64,000 nt of DNA from JBOGOC01 sp050747525 (lineage in GTDB: Bacteria; Acidobacteriota; Polarisedimenticolia; JACPZX01; DASXTC01). A program made the position numbers and the translations under genes. The first letter of the stretch is position 1, and every line of letters begins with the position of its first letter. The notes beneath the pieces are model-generated. The model was not told the DNA's origin. It searched no databases and was given only the letters and a program-made list of their open reading frames with translations. Shown one piece after another: positions 35,860 to 45,621 of the stretch. The stretch is from positions 1 to 64,000 of the forward strand of contig JBOGOC010000091.1 of the NCBI GenBank assembly GCA_050747525.1. Direction: 5' to 3'.

Positions 35860-36396
35860 ATGGTGGAGGTGAAGTTCGGCCACAAGGGCGACCCGCCCTC
35901 GAGGCTGATCCGCAGCGAGGATCTGGTCGCGATCAGGACGCGCGCCCTGCGCACCCTGATAGCCCGGGCCGCGAAGTCGCCGGCCGTGGGCCTCATCAAC
36001 GACGCCCAGCTCGTGATGGAGTTTCCCGAGGCGGGGGTGGCTGTGTACCGGCTTGCTCCCGGCGGGGCGGAGGCCCTGCGCGGGGATCCGGAGTTGCTCT
36101 TCGCCGGCGGCGTGCTCATGGACGAGACGACGGGCGAGCCGGTCCTCTACACGGAGAACCTGTTCGTCAAGTTCGTGGATGGCGCCGATCAGGTGGAGTG
36201 CTTCTCGGTGCTGCGCGACGCCGGCCTCACCATCAAGAGGGAGCTGCCCTACGCGGCCAACGGCTACTTCGTGGCGGCCAGGGAGGGGATCGGCATCGCC
36301 GTCTTCGATCTCGCCCAGAAGCTGCTGCAGCGCGACGACGTCGAGTGCTGCCATCCCGAGGTGGTGCGTCGCCGGGCGGAGCAGCGCGCGACCTAG
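35860..36396 (+). CDS. Stand-alone subtilase-propeptide-like protein
   Basis: 178 residues from the ATG at 35860, with GGAGG at 35846-35850, 9 bases upstream. The frame is open further up without a ribosome site. No signal peptide. The C-terminal ~80 residues (VLYTENLFVKFVDGA, then DAGLTIKRELPYAANGYFV, then DLAQKLLQRDDVECCHPE) follow the pattern of the inhibitor/propeptide domain that precedes S8 subtilisin-like proteases. No protease domain follows; the next gene is larB, 34 bases on. It may be a free protease inhibitor or a domain reused for another purpose. Confidence 0.6.
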   Translation: MVEVKFGHKGDPPSRLIRSEDLVAIRTRALRTLIARAAKSPAVGLINDAQLVMEFPEAGVAVYRLAPGGAEALRGDPELLFAGGVLMDETTGEPVLYTENLFVKFVDGADQVECFSVLRDAGLTIKRELPYAANGYFVAAREGIGIAVFDLAQKLLQRDDVECCHPEVVRRRAEQRAT

Positions 36397-36430
36397 TGGC
36401 CACCCGGCCACGGTATACTCCCGCTCACGT

Positions 36431-37213
36431 ATGGATCCGCAGGAGGTCAGGCGGCTGCTGGCTGCCGTGCGCTCGAAGCGCGTCAAGGTGGACGAGGCGA
36501 TGCAGCGCCTGCGTTCGCTTCCCACGGAGCACCTGGGCTACGCGCGCTACGACACCCACCGGGCTCTGCGGCGCGGCTTCCCCGAGGTCATCCTGGCGCA
36601 GGGGAAGACCGACGATCAGGTGCTCGGCATCCTCCAGCGCATCGCCGGCAACAAGCACCCCATCCTGGTGACCCGGGCATCCGAGGAGCTGTACGTGCGC
36701 GCGGTGGAGCACGTGCCGGCCGCCCGCTACCACGAGCTGGCGCGCGCCATCACGGTGGACCGGCCGGGGCGGCGCCCCCCGCTCAGGCGCGGGCTGACGG
36801 TGATCACCGCCGGCACCGCCGACATCCGGGTGGCCGAGGAGGCCGCCGTCACGGCCGAGATCATGGGCAACGAGGCCGAGCGGATCTACGACGTGGGGGT
36901 GGCCGGCATCCACCGGCTGCTGGAGGTGGGCCAGAGGCTGCAGCGGTCGAAGGTGATCGTGGTGGCCGCGGGGATGGAGGGGGCGCTCCCCAGCGTGGTG
37001 GGAGGCCTGGTGGCGGTGCCCGTCATTGCGGTCCCCACGTCGGTGGGGTACGGAGCGTCGTTCGGCGGGGTGGCCGCTTTGCTGGGGATGCTCAACAGCT
37101 GCGCGTCGGGGCTGACGGTCGTCAACATCGACAACGGGTTTGGGGCCGGCTACGCCGCCAGTCAGATCCTCTCGCTCATTCCTTCCGGGGCCTCCCGGCG
37201 GCGCCGGGACTGA
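36431..37213 (+). CDS. larB: LarB, nickel-pincer cofactor synthesis enzyme
   Basis: 260 residues, normal for the family. The N-terminal helical part (DYDTHRALRRGFPEV-like: ARYDTHRALRRGFPEVI) and the C-terminal PurE-like part are characteristic: VITAGTADIRVAEEA, AERIYDVGVAGIHR, VVAAGMEGALPSVVGGLV and PTSVGYGASFGG. LarB carboxylates nicotinic acid adenine dinucleotide and releases AMP, the first step to the nickel-pincer nucleotide used by lactate racemase and related enzymes. larC and larE are not in this window, so the pathway must be completed elsewhere or the protein serves another need. It follows the propeptide-like gene by 34 bases on the same strand. Confidence 0.93.
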   Translation: MDPQEVRRLLAAVRSKRVKVDEAMQRLRSLPTEHLGYARYDTHRALRRGFPEVILAQGKTDDQVLGILQRIAGNKHPILVTRASEELYVRAVEHVPAARYHELARAITVDRPGRRPPLRRGLTVITAGTADIRVAEEAAVTAEIMGNEAERIYDVGVAGIHRLLEVGQRLQRSKVIVVAAGMEGALPSVVGGLVAVPVIAVPTSVGYGASFGGVAALLGMLNSCASGLTVVNIDNGFGAGYAASQILSLIPSGASRRRRD

Positions 37214-37333
37214 CTTGTCAGGCCACTGACGACCTACCGAAAAATGTCGCCACGCCATCGCCACGCGAACCAAAATCAGGCAGGTGTGTCACTTGCACAT
37301 GAAAGGCAATATTCCAAACTTTGTGAACAACCC

Positions 37334-37362
37334 TTGACCGGGTGCAGGCATGGCGATATATT
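37334..37362 (+). promoter_or_regulatory. Strong sigma-70 promoter of the rpsU-dnaG-rpoD operon
   Basis: TTGACC (37334-37339), an exact 17-base spacer and TATATT (37357-37362): ten of twelve bases match consensus at ideal spacing. It precedes the macromolecular-synthesis operon, which is the expected position for a housekeeping promoter. Confidence 0.75.
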
Positions 37363-37478
37363 TTTGCAGCTTACCGCCGATTTGGGCGACACGCGCGGCC
37401 ACTACACCATCAACGGCGCTCGCCGCAGCTCCGGGTGACGGCTCAGCGAGTCGATGGGGCTGACCCAAGGCCCCGAAT

Positions 37479-37502
37479 CCTTCAGCACGTCTGTGCTGGA
37501 GG
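37479..37502 (+). promoter_or_regulatory. Leader hairpin upstream of rpsU
   Basis: CCTTCAGCAC (37479-37488), loop GTCT, GTGCTGGAGG (37493-37502): ten pairs with one T-G wobble, extendable by one more wobble. No T-run follows, so it is not an intrinsic terminator. It sits about 115 bases after the predicted transcript start and 97 bases before rpsU. A role in ribosomal-protein feedback or RNA processing is inference. Confidence 0.5.
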
Positions 37503-37598
37503 GTTCAGGGGGATGCTGCGTGATCGCGGTCCGTTGACCGCCCGCGCCGGGAAGCGCACGGCATCTGAATCTCGGAACGGAAGGGAGGGATGTAGCGG

Positions 37599-37805
37599 AT
37601 GCCGCTCATCAAGGTTCGCGAGGACGAGTCGCTCGAGAACGCCCTGCGCCGGTTCAAGCGCAAGTGCGAGAAGTCGGGGATCCTCAGCGAGCTGAAGAAG
37701 CGCCAGCACTACGAAAAGCCGAGCGCGCGTCGCAAGCGCAAGGCTCTGGCCGCCCGCAAGAAAATGCTCAAGCGGATGGCTCAGGAACGAAAGTTCAACG
37801 GCTAG
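37599..37805 (+). CDS. rpsU: 30S ribosomal protein S21
   Basis: 68 residues, the usual size. It begins [20 protein letters not shown] and ends in the Arg/Lys-rich tail [19 protein letters not shown] typical of S21, which helps base-pairing of the ribosome site with 16S rRNA. A GGGAGGG lies about 10 bases before the ATG. It is the first gene of rpsU-dnaG-rpoD, the classical macromolecular-synthesis order; the 148-base gap to dnaG leaves room for processing or attenuation. Confidence 0.97.
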   Translation: MPLIKVREDESLENALRRFKRKCEKSGILSELKKRQHYEKPSARRKRKALAARKKMLKRMAQERKFNG

Positions 37806-37953
37806 TCTGACCGGATAGTCTGACTGATGACGGGGAGGCGGCACGGGCAGGTGCTCCTCCCCGATGCGTTTGCCTGACAGGCAACACTGCCAACAGGTCC
37901 AGGCGGCGGAAGCCGCCGAACAGGGACACCGGGGGGTCGTCCCGGGAGGGACC

Positions 37954-39711
37954 TTGGCAAGCTCGTTGGGGCAGGGATTCGTCGACAGAGTGCGTTCCTC
38001 TGTCGATCTCGTGGCCCTCGTGTCCGAAGTCGTCCCCCTCACCAAGTCCGGGCGCAAGTTCCGCGGGCTCTGTCCCTTCCACGCCGAGAAGACCGCGTCG
38101 TTCTACGTGGATGACGACAAGGGTCTGTTCTACTGCTTCGGGTGCCAGGCCGGCGGCGACGCCTTCAAGTTCGTCATGCTGCGGGAGAACGTCGAGTTCC
38201 TCGACGCGGCCCGCCTGCTCGCCAGGCGCCTGGGTGTCCCCATCCCGGAGACCCGGGGCTCGCCGCGCGCCTCCGAGCGCGAGCAGATGCTGGCGGCCCA
38301 CCGGGCCGCCGCCGACTTCTACCACGAGGTCCTGCTCAAGCGTCCCGAGGCCGCCCCGGCGCGCGACTACCTGACGAAGCGCGGCCTGACTCCCATGACC
38401 ATCGAGGCTCTGGGGGTCGGCTTCGCGCCCGATCGGTGGGACGCTCTCAAGGGATACCTGGTCGGCAAGGGTTTCTCCACCGAGCTGCTGCTGGCCGCGG
38501 GGCTGCTGTCGAAGTCCGATCAGAAGCAGTCGACCTACGATCGCTTCCGCAAGCGGATCATGTTCCCCATCCGGGATCTGGCCGGCGAGGTGGTGGCTCT
38601 GGGGGGCCGGATCCTGGGAGAGGGAGAGCCCAAGTACCTCAACTCCGCCGAGACCCCCATCTACAACAAGCGGGAGCACCTGTTCGGCCTGCACGCCACG
38701 CGCCACGGCATCCGCGAGGCCGGCGAGGCGGTGGTGGTGGAGGGGTACTTCGACTTCGCCACCCTCTGGCAGGCGGGGATCCCGCACGTGGCCGCGACGC
38801 TGGGCACCGCCTTCGCCGAGTCGCAGGCCGCCCTGCTGCGGCGCTTCACGGAGCGCGTGGCCATCAACTACGACCCCGACGCGGCGGGGGCCTCCGCGAC
38901 GCGGCGCGGCATCGAGGTGCTGCTGGCGCAGGGCTTCCGGGTGCGGGTGCTGCGCCTGACCGGCGGGCTCGACCCGGACGACTTCGTGCGCAAGAACGGC
39001 CCCGGGCCCTATCTCGAGCAGCTCAAGGCGGCGCCGCGCTACTTCGAGCACCTGCTGGCCGAGGCGATGAAGGGGATGGCGCCCGACGACTTCGAGGCCA
39101 AGAGCGCGGTGGTGAAGACCCTGCTGCCGTTGCTGGCGCGCGTGCCCGATCGCATCGAGCGCTCCGGGTACGTGAACCTGCTGGCGGAGCGGCTGCGCAT
39201 CGACGACGAGACGATGCTGGCCGAGATCCGCGACGCCGTGGTGAAGGGCCCGCGGCGCGCGGCGCCGGCGGCCCCCGCCGTCTCCGGCTCCATCGCCAGG
39301 GTGGGAGAGGCCGAAGGGCGCCTCGTGCGCGCGCTGCTGGAGAGCCCCGACATCCGCCAGGAGGTGCTGGGCCGGCTGTCGGACGACGACATTTCGGGAA
39401 GTGCGGTGGCGGAGATCGTTCGTGCCGTTCAGGGAATGAGTCGCTCGGAGAGCGAATTGTCGTACACCTTGCTGCACGAGGTGCTGCGCGAGCCGGCCCG
39501 TTCGCTGCTGGCGCGTCTGGCCATGCGCCCCGAGCCGGTGGTATCGCGCGACGAGGCGCTGCGCTGCGCCGAGTCGATGCGCCTGCGCCGTCTGCGCACC
39601 GAGCGCGACAGGCTGCAGAAAGAGATGGAGCGGGAAGCCGACGTGGCTCGTCTGGACGACCTGATGCGCCGCAAGGTCGAGGTGAGCCGGGAGATCGACG
39701 CGTTGTCCTAG
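37954..39711 (+). CDS. dnaG: DNA primase
   Basis: 585 residues. The frame is open to 37864, but the TTG at 37954 has GGGAGGG a few bases upstream and gives the family N-terminus ([20 protein letters not shown]), so it is chosen. A CHC2 zinc finger has C40-x2-H43 and C61-x2-C64 ([17 protein letters not shown]). The Toprim domain follows with E in VVVEGYFDF and the acidic NYDPDAAG, then the C-terminal helicase-binding region. It synthesises RNA primers at the replication fork. The TTG start is a weak codon, perhaps keeping primase low in this operon. Confidence 0.96.
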   Translation: MASSLGQGFVDRVRSSVDLVALVSEVVPLTKSGRKFRGLCPFHAEKTASFYVDDDKGLFYCFGCQAGGDAFKFVMLRENVEFLDAARLLARRLGVPIPETRGSPRASEREQMLAAHRAAADFYHEVLLKRPEAAPARDYLTKRGLTPMTIEALGVGFAPDRWDALKGYLVGKGFSTELLLAAGLLSKSDQKQSTYDRFRKRIMFPIRDLAGEVVALGGRILGEGEPKYLNSAETPIYNKREHLFGLHATRHGIREAGEAVVVEGYFDFATLWQAGIPHVAATLGTAFAESQAALLRRFTERVAINYDPDAAGASATRRGIEVLLAQGFRVRVLRLTGGLDPDDFVRKNGPGPYLEQLKAAPRYFEHLLAEAMKGMAPDDFEAKSAVVKTLLPLLARVPDRIERSGYVNLLAERLRIDDETMLAEIRDAVVKGPRRAAPAAPAVSGSIARVGEAEGRLVRALLESPDIRQEVLGRLSDDDISGSAVAEIVRAVQGMSRSESELSYTLLHEVLREPARSLLARLAMRPEPVVSRDEALRCAESMRLRRLRTERDRLQKEMEREADVARLDDLMRRKVEVSREIDALS

Positions 39712-39773
39712 CGCCAGCCGCGCGCGGAGGGGGCTTCGCGCGCCGGCGGCCGGGGGAAGAGAGGAGAGGTCAC

Positions 39774-41450
<1,677 letters not shown>

Positions 41451-41469
41451 AGCGAAACGCTGCAACCTG

Positions 41470-42087
41470 ATGATGGCCGGAACCGACAAAGGAAAAGGGG
41501 GACCTCTGTCGGTGGCGGCATCCGATCTTCAGGACCTTTCCCTTCTACCCACGGATCACGAGCTGATTCGGGGGTTCCTGCAAGGGGACTCCCAGGCAGT
41601 GTCGGCCATCGACCGGTGGATTTCGGTTGTCCTGCGCAGAGAATTCCGTCCCCTTCAGGCCGACTGGGAAGACCTGCGGCAGGAAGCCAGCATCCGGATC
41701 CTCCGCAATCTCCGCGCCGGCCGCTTCAGCTTCGCCTCGGAGCTTCGTACCTATGTTCACCGCATAGCCAAGAACGTCGCCATCGACGCCTGGCGAAGTG
41801 TCTCCAGGCGTTCGAGCCGCGGTGGAGACGCCCTGGCGGGCAGCCCCCCCGCGGGCACCGACGGCGAGGGCGATGTGATCACCAGGGACCTTCTGGCCAA
41901 GTTACTGGCGGACGTCAGCGACGAGGATCGGCATCTGCTGGAAATGATCCATGGCCAGCATCTTTCCTACGCGGAAATCGCCCGCTCGGAGAGCGTTGCC
42001 GAAGGCACCGTCAAGGCGCGCGTGTTCCGCTGCCGGCAGCGTCTGCTGGAGAGCAGAAGACGTCTCATGAAGAGCTTCAATCCATGA
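41470..42087 (+). CDS. ECF-type sigma-70 family RNA polymerase sigma factor
   Basis: 205 residues, starting 19 bases after rpoD. Sigma region 2 is seen in WEDLRQEASIRILRNLRAG and LRTYVHRIAKNVAIDAWRS, and region 4 in LLEMIHGQHLSYAEIARSES followed by VKARVFRCRQRLLE. There is no region 3 and no 1.1, so this is group IV (ECF). An insert of about 25 residues rich in Gly, Ser and Asp separates the domains. The stop overlaps the next start (ATGA, 42084-42087). By family analogy it is held by the zinc-finger protein encoded next and released by an envelope signal. Confidence 0.92.
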   Translation: MMAGTDKGKGGPLSVAASDLQDLSLLPTDHELIRGFLQGDSQAVSAIDRWISVVLRREFRPLQADWEDLRQEASIRILRNLRAGRFSFASELRTYVHRIAKNVAIDAWRSVSRRSSRGGDALAGSPPAGTDGEGDVITRDLLAKLLADVSDEDRHLLEMIHGQHLSYAEIARSESVAEGTVKARVFRCRQRLLESRRRLMKSFNP

Positions 42088-42719
42088 CCGGAAGCGCCGG
42101 GACTCTGTGCGAGCTTCTCGATTTCCATCTCAACGGCAGTCTGTCCGAGAAGGAAGACGCGGCCTTCCGCGATCACCTGGCGTCGTGCCTGGCGTGCCGG
42201 ACCAGCATGGACGAGCTTGTGGGCCTCGCTGCCGCGATCGAACGTCATGGCACGGATCTGCCCGCTTCAGCCGGCTTCCCTCTCCGCTGGCTGGCGGCCA
42301 TCGCCGCCGCGGTGCTCGTCGGCGTCGCTCTCCTGGTCTCGTGGGACATGCAGGCGGGGCGTGAGGGAGTGCCCCGGGAGGTCCATCTGGCTCTGGGTGA
42401 CGGCGCCTTGCGGGGCGATGGGGCCCACCCCCTGGTCACGATCGGAACCGGGACCGAGTCGGTCGTGATCACATACATTCCCCCGCCCGTTTCGGATGAA
42501 CGGAATGTCAGCGTCGTGGATCGCGACAACAGGCCCGTGCACTCCGAGACGCCGGTGGGGCCTGTGGACGTGATGGGCCGGGCCACACTGACGCTTCCCG
42601 CTTCGAGCCTGGCCGAAGACGGGGACTATGCCCTCGTGGTGCGCACACGAACCTCCGAAGGGACCGGCCGCGTCTACTCCTACCCCTTCGAGGTGCGGCG
42701 CGGCGAGGCCGGATCGTGA
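42084..42719 (+). CDS. Membrane zinc-finger anti-sigma factor-like protein
   Basis: 211 residues. The cytoplasmic N-terminus carries an anti-sigma zinc-finger pattern, H-x3-C-x2-C in FRDHLASCLACR. A single membrane helix (LRWLAAIAAAVLVGVALLVS, about 72-91) follows, and then a ~110-residue exported domain rich in beta strands (ESVVITYIPPPVSD, ATLTLPASSLAEDGDYALVV) that looks like an immunoglobulin-type sandwich. The start overlaps the sigma stop and its own stop overlaps the start of the CHAT gene by one base. The exported sandwich may sense the CHAT protein or its product; this is inference. Confidence 0.85.
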   Translation: MTGSAGTLCELLDFHLNGSLSEKEDAAFRDHLASCLACRTSMDELVGLAAAIERHGTDLPASAGFPLRWLAAIAAAVLVGVALLVSWDMQAGREGVPREVHLALGDGALRGDGAHPLVTIGTGTESVVITYIPPPVSDERNVSVVDRDNRPVHSETPVGPVDVMGRATLTLPASSLAEDGDYALVVRTRTSEGTGRVYSYPFEVRRGEAGS

Positions 42720-45532
42720 TGCGCGGCGCGATCCGGGCGGGCGTCCTGTTGATCGCCGGGCTGGCGGCAGCCGGACAGGCGGACGTCGACGGAATCAGGC
42801 AAAAGATCGAGGACGGGCGCTACGCGGAAGCCGCGGCCGACGCCCGGAAACTCCTGGACGAAGTGACCCTCGAACGTGGGGCAGAGTCGCTGGAAGCGGC
42901 CGAGGTCATGGATGCGCTCGTGAATGCCCTGCAGCGCGCAGGCAGGAACGCGGAGCCTGAAACCGTTGCTCTGGCCCATCGCGCGCTGTCCATCCGACGC
43001 TCGCGGCTGAAGCCCGATGATCCTCTCATCGCCGACAGCCTGTCCACGCTGGGGAACGTGCTCAACTACAACGCCGACTACGAGGAGGCCGGTCCGCTCC
43101 TCCGGGAGTCGCTCGAGATCAGGCAGCGCACGCTGGGACCGGACCATGAGAAGACCGCCCGCGCCCTCGCCAACCTGGCAAATCTGGTAGCGGACAAGGG
43201 TGAGCTGGCAGAGGCGCGCTCGCTCTACGAGAAAGCGCTGGCGATCTTCCAACGTACCGGACCCGCCTCGTTGGTCCCGGCACTCATGGGGAATCTGGCG
43301 ACGGTGCTCTCCGAGCTTGCCGACTACGAAGAGGCAATCGCGGTGTTGAAAGAGGCTCTGCCGCTCACGGAGTCGTTCCGCGGGCCCGAGCATCCCTTCG
43401 TGGCCGTCCTCCTGGACAATCTGGCTGGTGCGTACTGTGAGGTCGGAGACTACGCGGCCGCCCGGCTGGTTGAGGAACGGGCCTTGCAGATCCGCGAGAA
43501 GACGCTTGGGGAGGGGCATCGCCTCGTGGCGAACAGTCTCACCAACCTCGGCATAGTCCTCCTCCATCTCGGCGACACTGGGGCCGCGCGACTGGCTCTG
43601 GAGAGGGCGCTTCGCATCCGCGAGGCAGCCCTGGGCCCAGACCATCCGGATGTCGCCATCACCCTGACCCAGCTCGGCAGCGTTCATCGGGAGATGGGTG
43701 ACCTGGCCGCAGCGCGCCTGAAATTCGAAAGGGCCCTGAGTATCCGGGAAGCGCGGGTGCCGGGAACCCATCCCCTGGTCGCCCAGTCGCGCCTGAAGCT
43801 GGCCATGCTCGACCTGGCCCAGGGACGGCATGACCCCGCCCTCGAGCGTGCCCTGCGGGGGGTCTCGGACCTGCTCGACTTCGCGCTTCGCTCTGCAGCG
43901 GCCCTGAGCGAGCGCGAGGCCCTGAGTCTCATGTCCTCGATCGCCGAAGGAATGGACGCAGTCTTCAGCGTCACGATGGATCGCCCGGAACCCTCGGTGC
44001 GGGATGTCGACGCGGCCTTCGACGCCCTGATCCGATCCCGCGCCATCGTCCTGGACCAGATGGCCAGACGTCATCGCACGGTGCTCGAATCGGACCGGCC
44101 CGAAGTGAAAGCGCGCGCCGATCTCCTGACTGCCGCCCGAAAGCGGCTGGCCGGACTGCTGGTGAGCGGCTCGGGCGCCATGGCCGATCCCGCGTTCATG
44201 GAATCGTGGCAGAGTGCGCAGGAGAAGGTCGAGGACGCGGAGCGCGCCCTGGCGGAGGCGAGCCGCGAGTCTCTGAACGGAACACAGGAAGGCCGCGTCG
44301 GCCTCGACGACGTCGCCGGTGCCCTGCCGCCGGGAAGCGCACTGGTCTCGTTTGCCGAGACGGGCGGGCGCTACGTCGTCTTCATCCGCAAGCACGGTGA
44401 GGCGCGGACCGTCGCCAGACTGATCGGGCCCGTCGCCCGCATCGACGACACCATCAGGCGGTGGAGAGAACAGGTCTCGGCCCCTCCCGGCACAGAGGAA
44501 GCTCTCGAGGCGGGCAGGCTGGCCGGTGTGGCGCTGCGCGAGATGGTCTGGGACCTTTTCGCGGACGCCCTCGGTGAGGCGGGGCTCGTCTTCGTCGTTC
44601 CGGATGGGGCTTTGCATCAAGTCAGTTTCGCCGCGCTGCCAGGCAGGGGGGATCTCTTTCTCGTGGAGACCGGGCCCGCGCTGCACTACCTGTCAGCGGA
44701 GAGAGATCTGCTGCGGGCGCGTCCGGTGAGCGTCTCGCCCGACTCGCCAAAGCAGGAGAAGCTCCTTGTGATCGGCGGTCCCGACTTCGAGCTGGAGGTG
44801 GAGCAGCCGGCAGAGTCGTCCTTCTACCGTGGTCCGCTGGCCGGCTGTCTGCTCTCCGAGACACTGCGGTTTCCTCCTCTTCCCGGCTCGCTGGCCGAGG
44901 CCGATGAGGTGGAATCCCTCTGGAGACAGAAGGGTGCGCGGGACGTCATCAAGCTCACCGGTGGCGAAGCCACGGAGCGGTCCTTCAAGAAGCACGCCGC
45001 GGGACGGACCATGCTCCATCTGGCCACGCACGGCTTTTGGTTCAGCGGATCCTGCGAGGAAGGAACCGCCCGGCGCTCGGGAAGATCAGCAGGCATTCCG
45101 CTCCTCTTCTCGGGGCTCTCTCTGGCAGGAGCCAACCGCAGAGACGCGCTCGCGGAACGGGAACGATTCGAGGATGGCGTCCTCACCGCTGAGGAGGTGG
45201 CCACGCTCGACCTGCGGGACGCCCGATGGGTCGTGCTGTCGGGCTGCCGGACGGGAAGCGGACCGGTCCAGCGGGGAGAAGGGGTGCTGGGACTGCGCCG
45301 CGCCTTCCAGACGGCGGGCGCGGACACGCTCATCACCGCTCTCTGGGCCGTCAGCGACCAGGCCACCCGGGACTGGATGGCCGCGCTGTACGAAGTGAGG
45401 CTCGGCGGCGCCGACACGCCGACCTCGATGCGCGCGGCGTCCCGGCGCATCCTCGACGCCCGGCGCAAGACCGGCGCTCCCACCCACCCGTTCTACTGGG
45501 GAGCCTTCCTCGCCTCGGGGAACTGGAAGTAG
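42719..45532 (+). CDS. Exported TPR-CHAT caspase-like protease
   Basis: 937 residues from the ATG at 42719 (a GTG at 42716 is possible). A signal peptide (AIRAGVLLIAGLAAAGQA) is followed by about eight 42-residue tetratricopeptide repeats of the kinesin-light-chain type (SLEIRQRTLGPDHEKTARAL). The C-terminal ~330 residues are a CHAT domain with the catalytic pair H771 (LHLATHGFW) and C843 (VVLSGCRTG). CHAT proteases are usually cytoplasmic and cleave partner proteins; this one is apparently exported and is encoded with an ECF sigma factor and its anti-sigma. Target unknown. The end (HPFYWGAFLASGNW) is the normal CHAT ending. Confidence 0.9.
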   Translation: MRGAIRAGVLLIAGLAAAGQADVDGIRQKIEDGRYAEAAADARKLLDEVTLERGAESLEAAEVMDALVNALQRAGRNAEPETVALAHRALSIRRSRLKPDDPLIADSLSTLGNVLNYNADYEEAGPLLRESLEIRQRTLGPDHEKTARALANLANLVADKGELAEARSLYEKALAIFQRTGPASLVPALMGNLATVLSELADYEEAIAVLKEALPLTESFRGPEHPFVAVLLDNLAGAYCEVGDYAAARLVEERALQIREKTLGEGHRLVANSLTNLGIVLLHLGDTGAARLALERALRIREAALGPDHPDVAITLTQLGSVHREMGDLAAARLKFERALSIREARVPGTHPLVAQSRLKLAMLDLAQGRHDPALERALRGVSDLLDFALRSAAALSEREALSLMSSIAEGMDAVFSVTMDRPEPSVRDVDAAFDALIRSRAIVLDQMARRHRTVLESDRPEVKARADLLTAARKRLAGLLVSGSGAMADPAFMESWQSAQEKVEDAERALAEASRESLNGTQEGRVGLDDVAGALPPGSALVSFAETGGRYVVFIRKHGEARTVARLIGPVARIDDTIRRWREQVSAPPGTEEALEAGRLAGVALREMVWDLFADALGEAGLVFVVPDGALHQVSFAALPGRGDLFLVETGPALHYLSAERDLLRARPVSVSPDSPKQEKLLVIGGPDFELEVEQPAESSFYRGPLAGCLLSETLRFPPLPGSLAEADEVESLWRQKGARDVIKLTGGEATERSFKKHAAGRTMLHLATHGFWFSGSCEEGTARRSGRSAGIPLLFSGLSLAGANRRDALAERERFEDGVLTAEEVATLDLRDARWVVLSGCRTGSGPVQRGEGVLGLRRAFQTAGADTLITALWAVSDQATRDWMAALYEVRLGGADTPTSMRAASRRILDARRKTGAPTHPFYWGAFLASGNWK

Positions 45533-45621
45533 GCCGGGCGCAACCTTCATCCCGCGCCATTCGACTAATCCACCGGTACGCACTAATCCGTTTCCGCCGT
45601 CTTCATTCTCAGGAGGAACGC

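Larger units (their letters stand above)
37214..37598. other. Gap before rpsU: promoter, leader and hairpin, no gene
   Basis: 385 bases between larB and rpsU. Short open frames here lack ribosome sites and protein-like composition, so I call none. It contains a strong promoter (37334-37362) and a 10-bp hairpin (37479-37502), making a leader of about 230 bases for the rpsU-dnaG-rpoD operon. The stretch before the promoter is locally A-rich. Confidence 0.6.

Noticed and set aside
37244..37438. Short open frame of 64 codons in the gap before rpsU
   Set aside because: It overlaps the strong promoter, has no ribosome site and has no protein-like composition.
37795..39477. Open minus-strand frame of 560 codons across dnaG
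   Set aside because: It lies wholly on the opposite strand of dnaG, whose CHC2 and Toprim motifs are certain. The composition is His/Gly/Gln-rich with no domains, typical of GC-rich antisense frames.
38142..39773. Upstream extension of rpoD in frame through dnaG
   Set aside because: rpoD homology begins at the TTG at 39774, with a good ribosome site; the extension is an Arg/Gly/Ala-rich alternative frame of dnaG.
42680..44686. Open minus-strand frame of 668 codons across the CHAT gene
   Set aside because: Antisense shadow of TPR repeats; no start context and no recognisable domain, whereas the plus strand has TPR and CHAT motifs.
45564..45589. Two ACTAATCC octamers 18 bases apart before the protease gene
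   Set aside because: Eight-base repeats in a gap of this size can arise by chance; no promoter context ties them to control.
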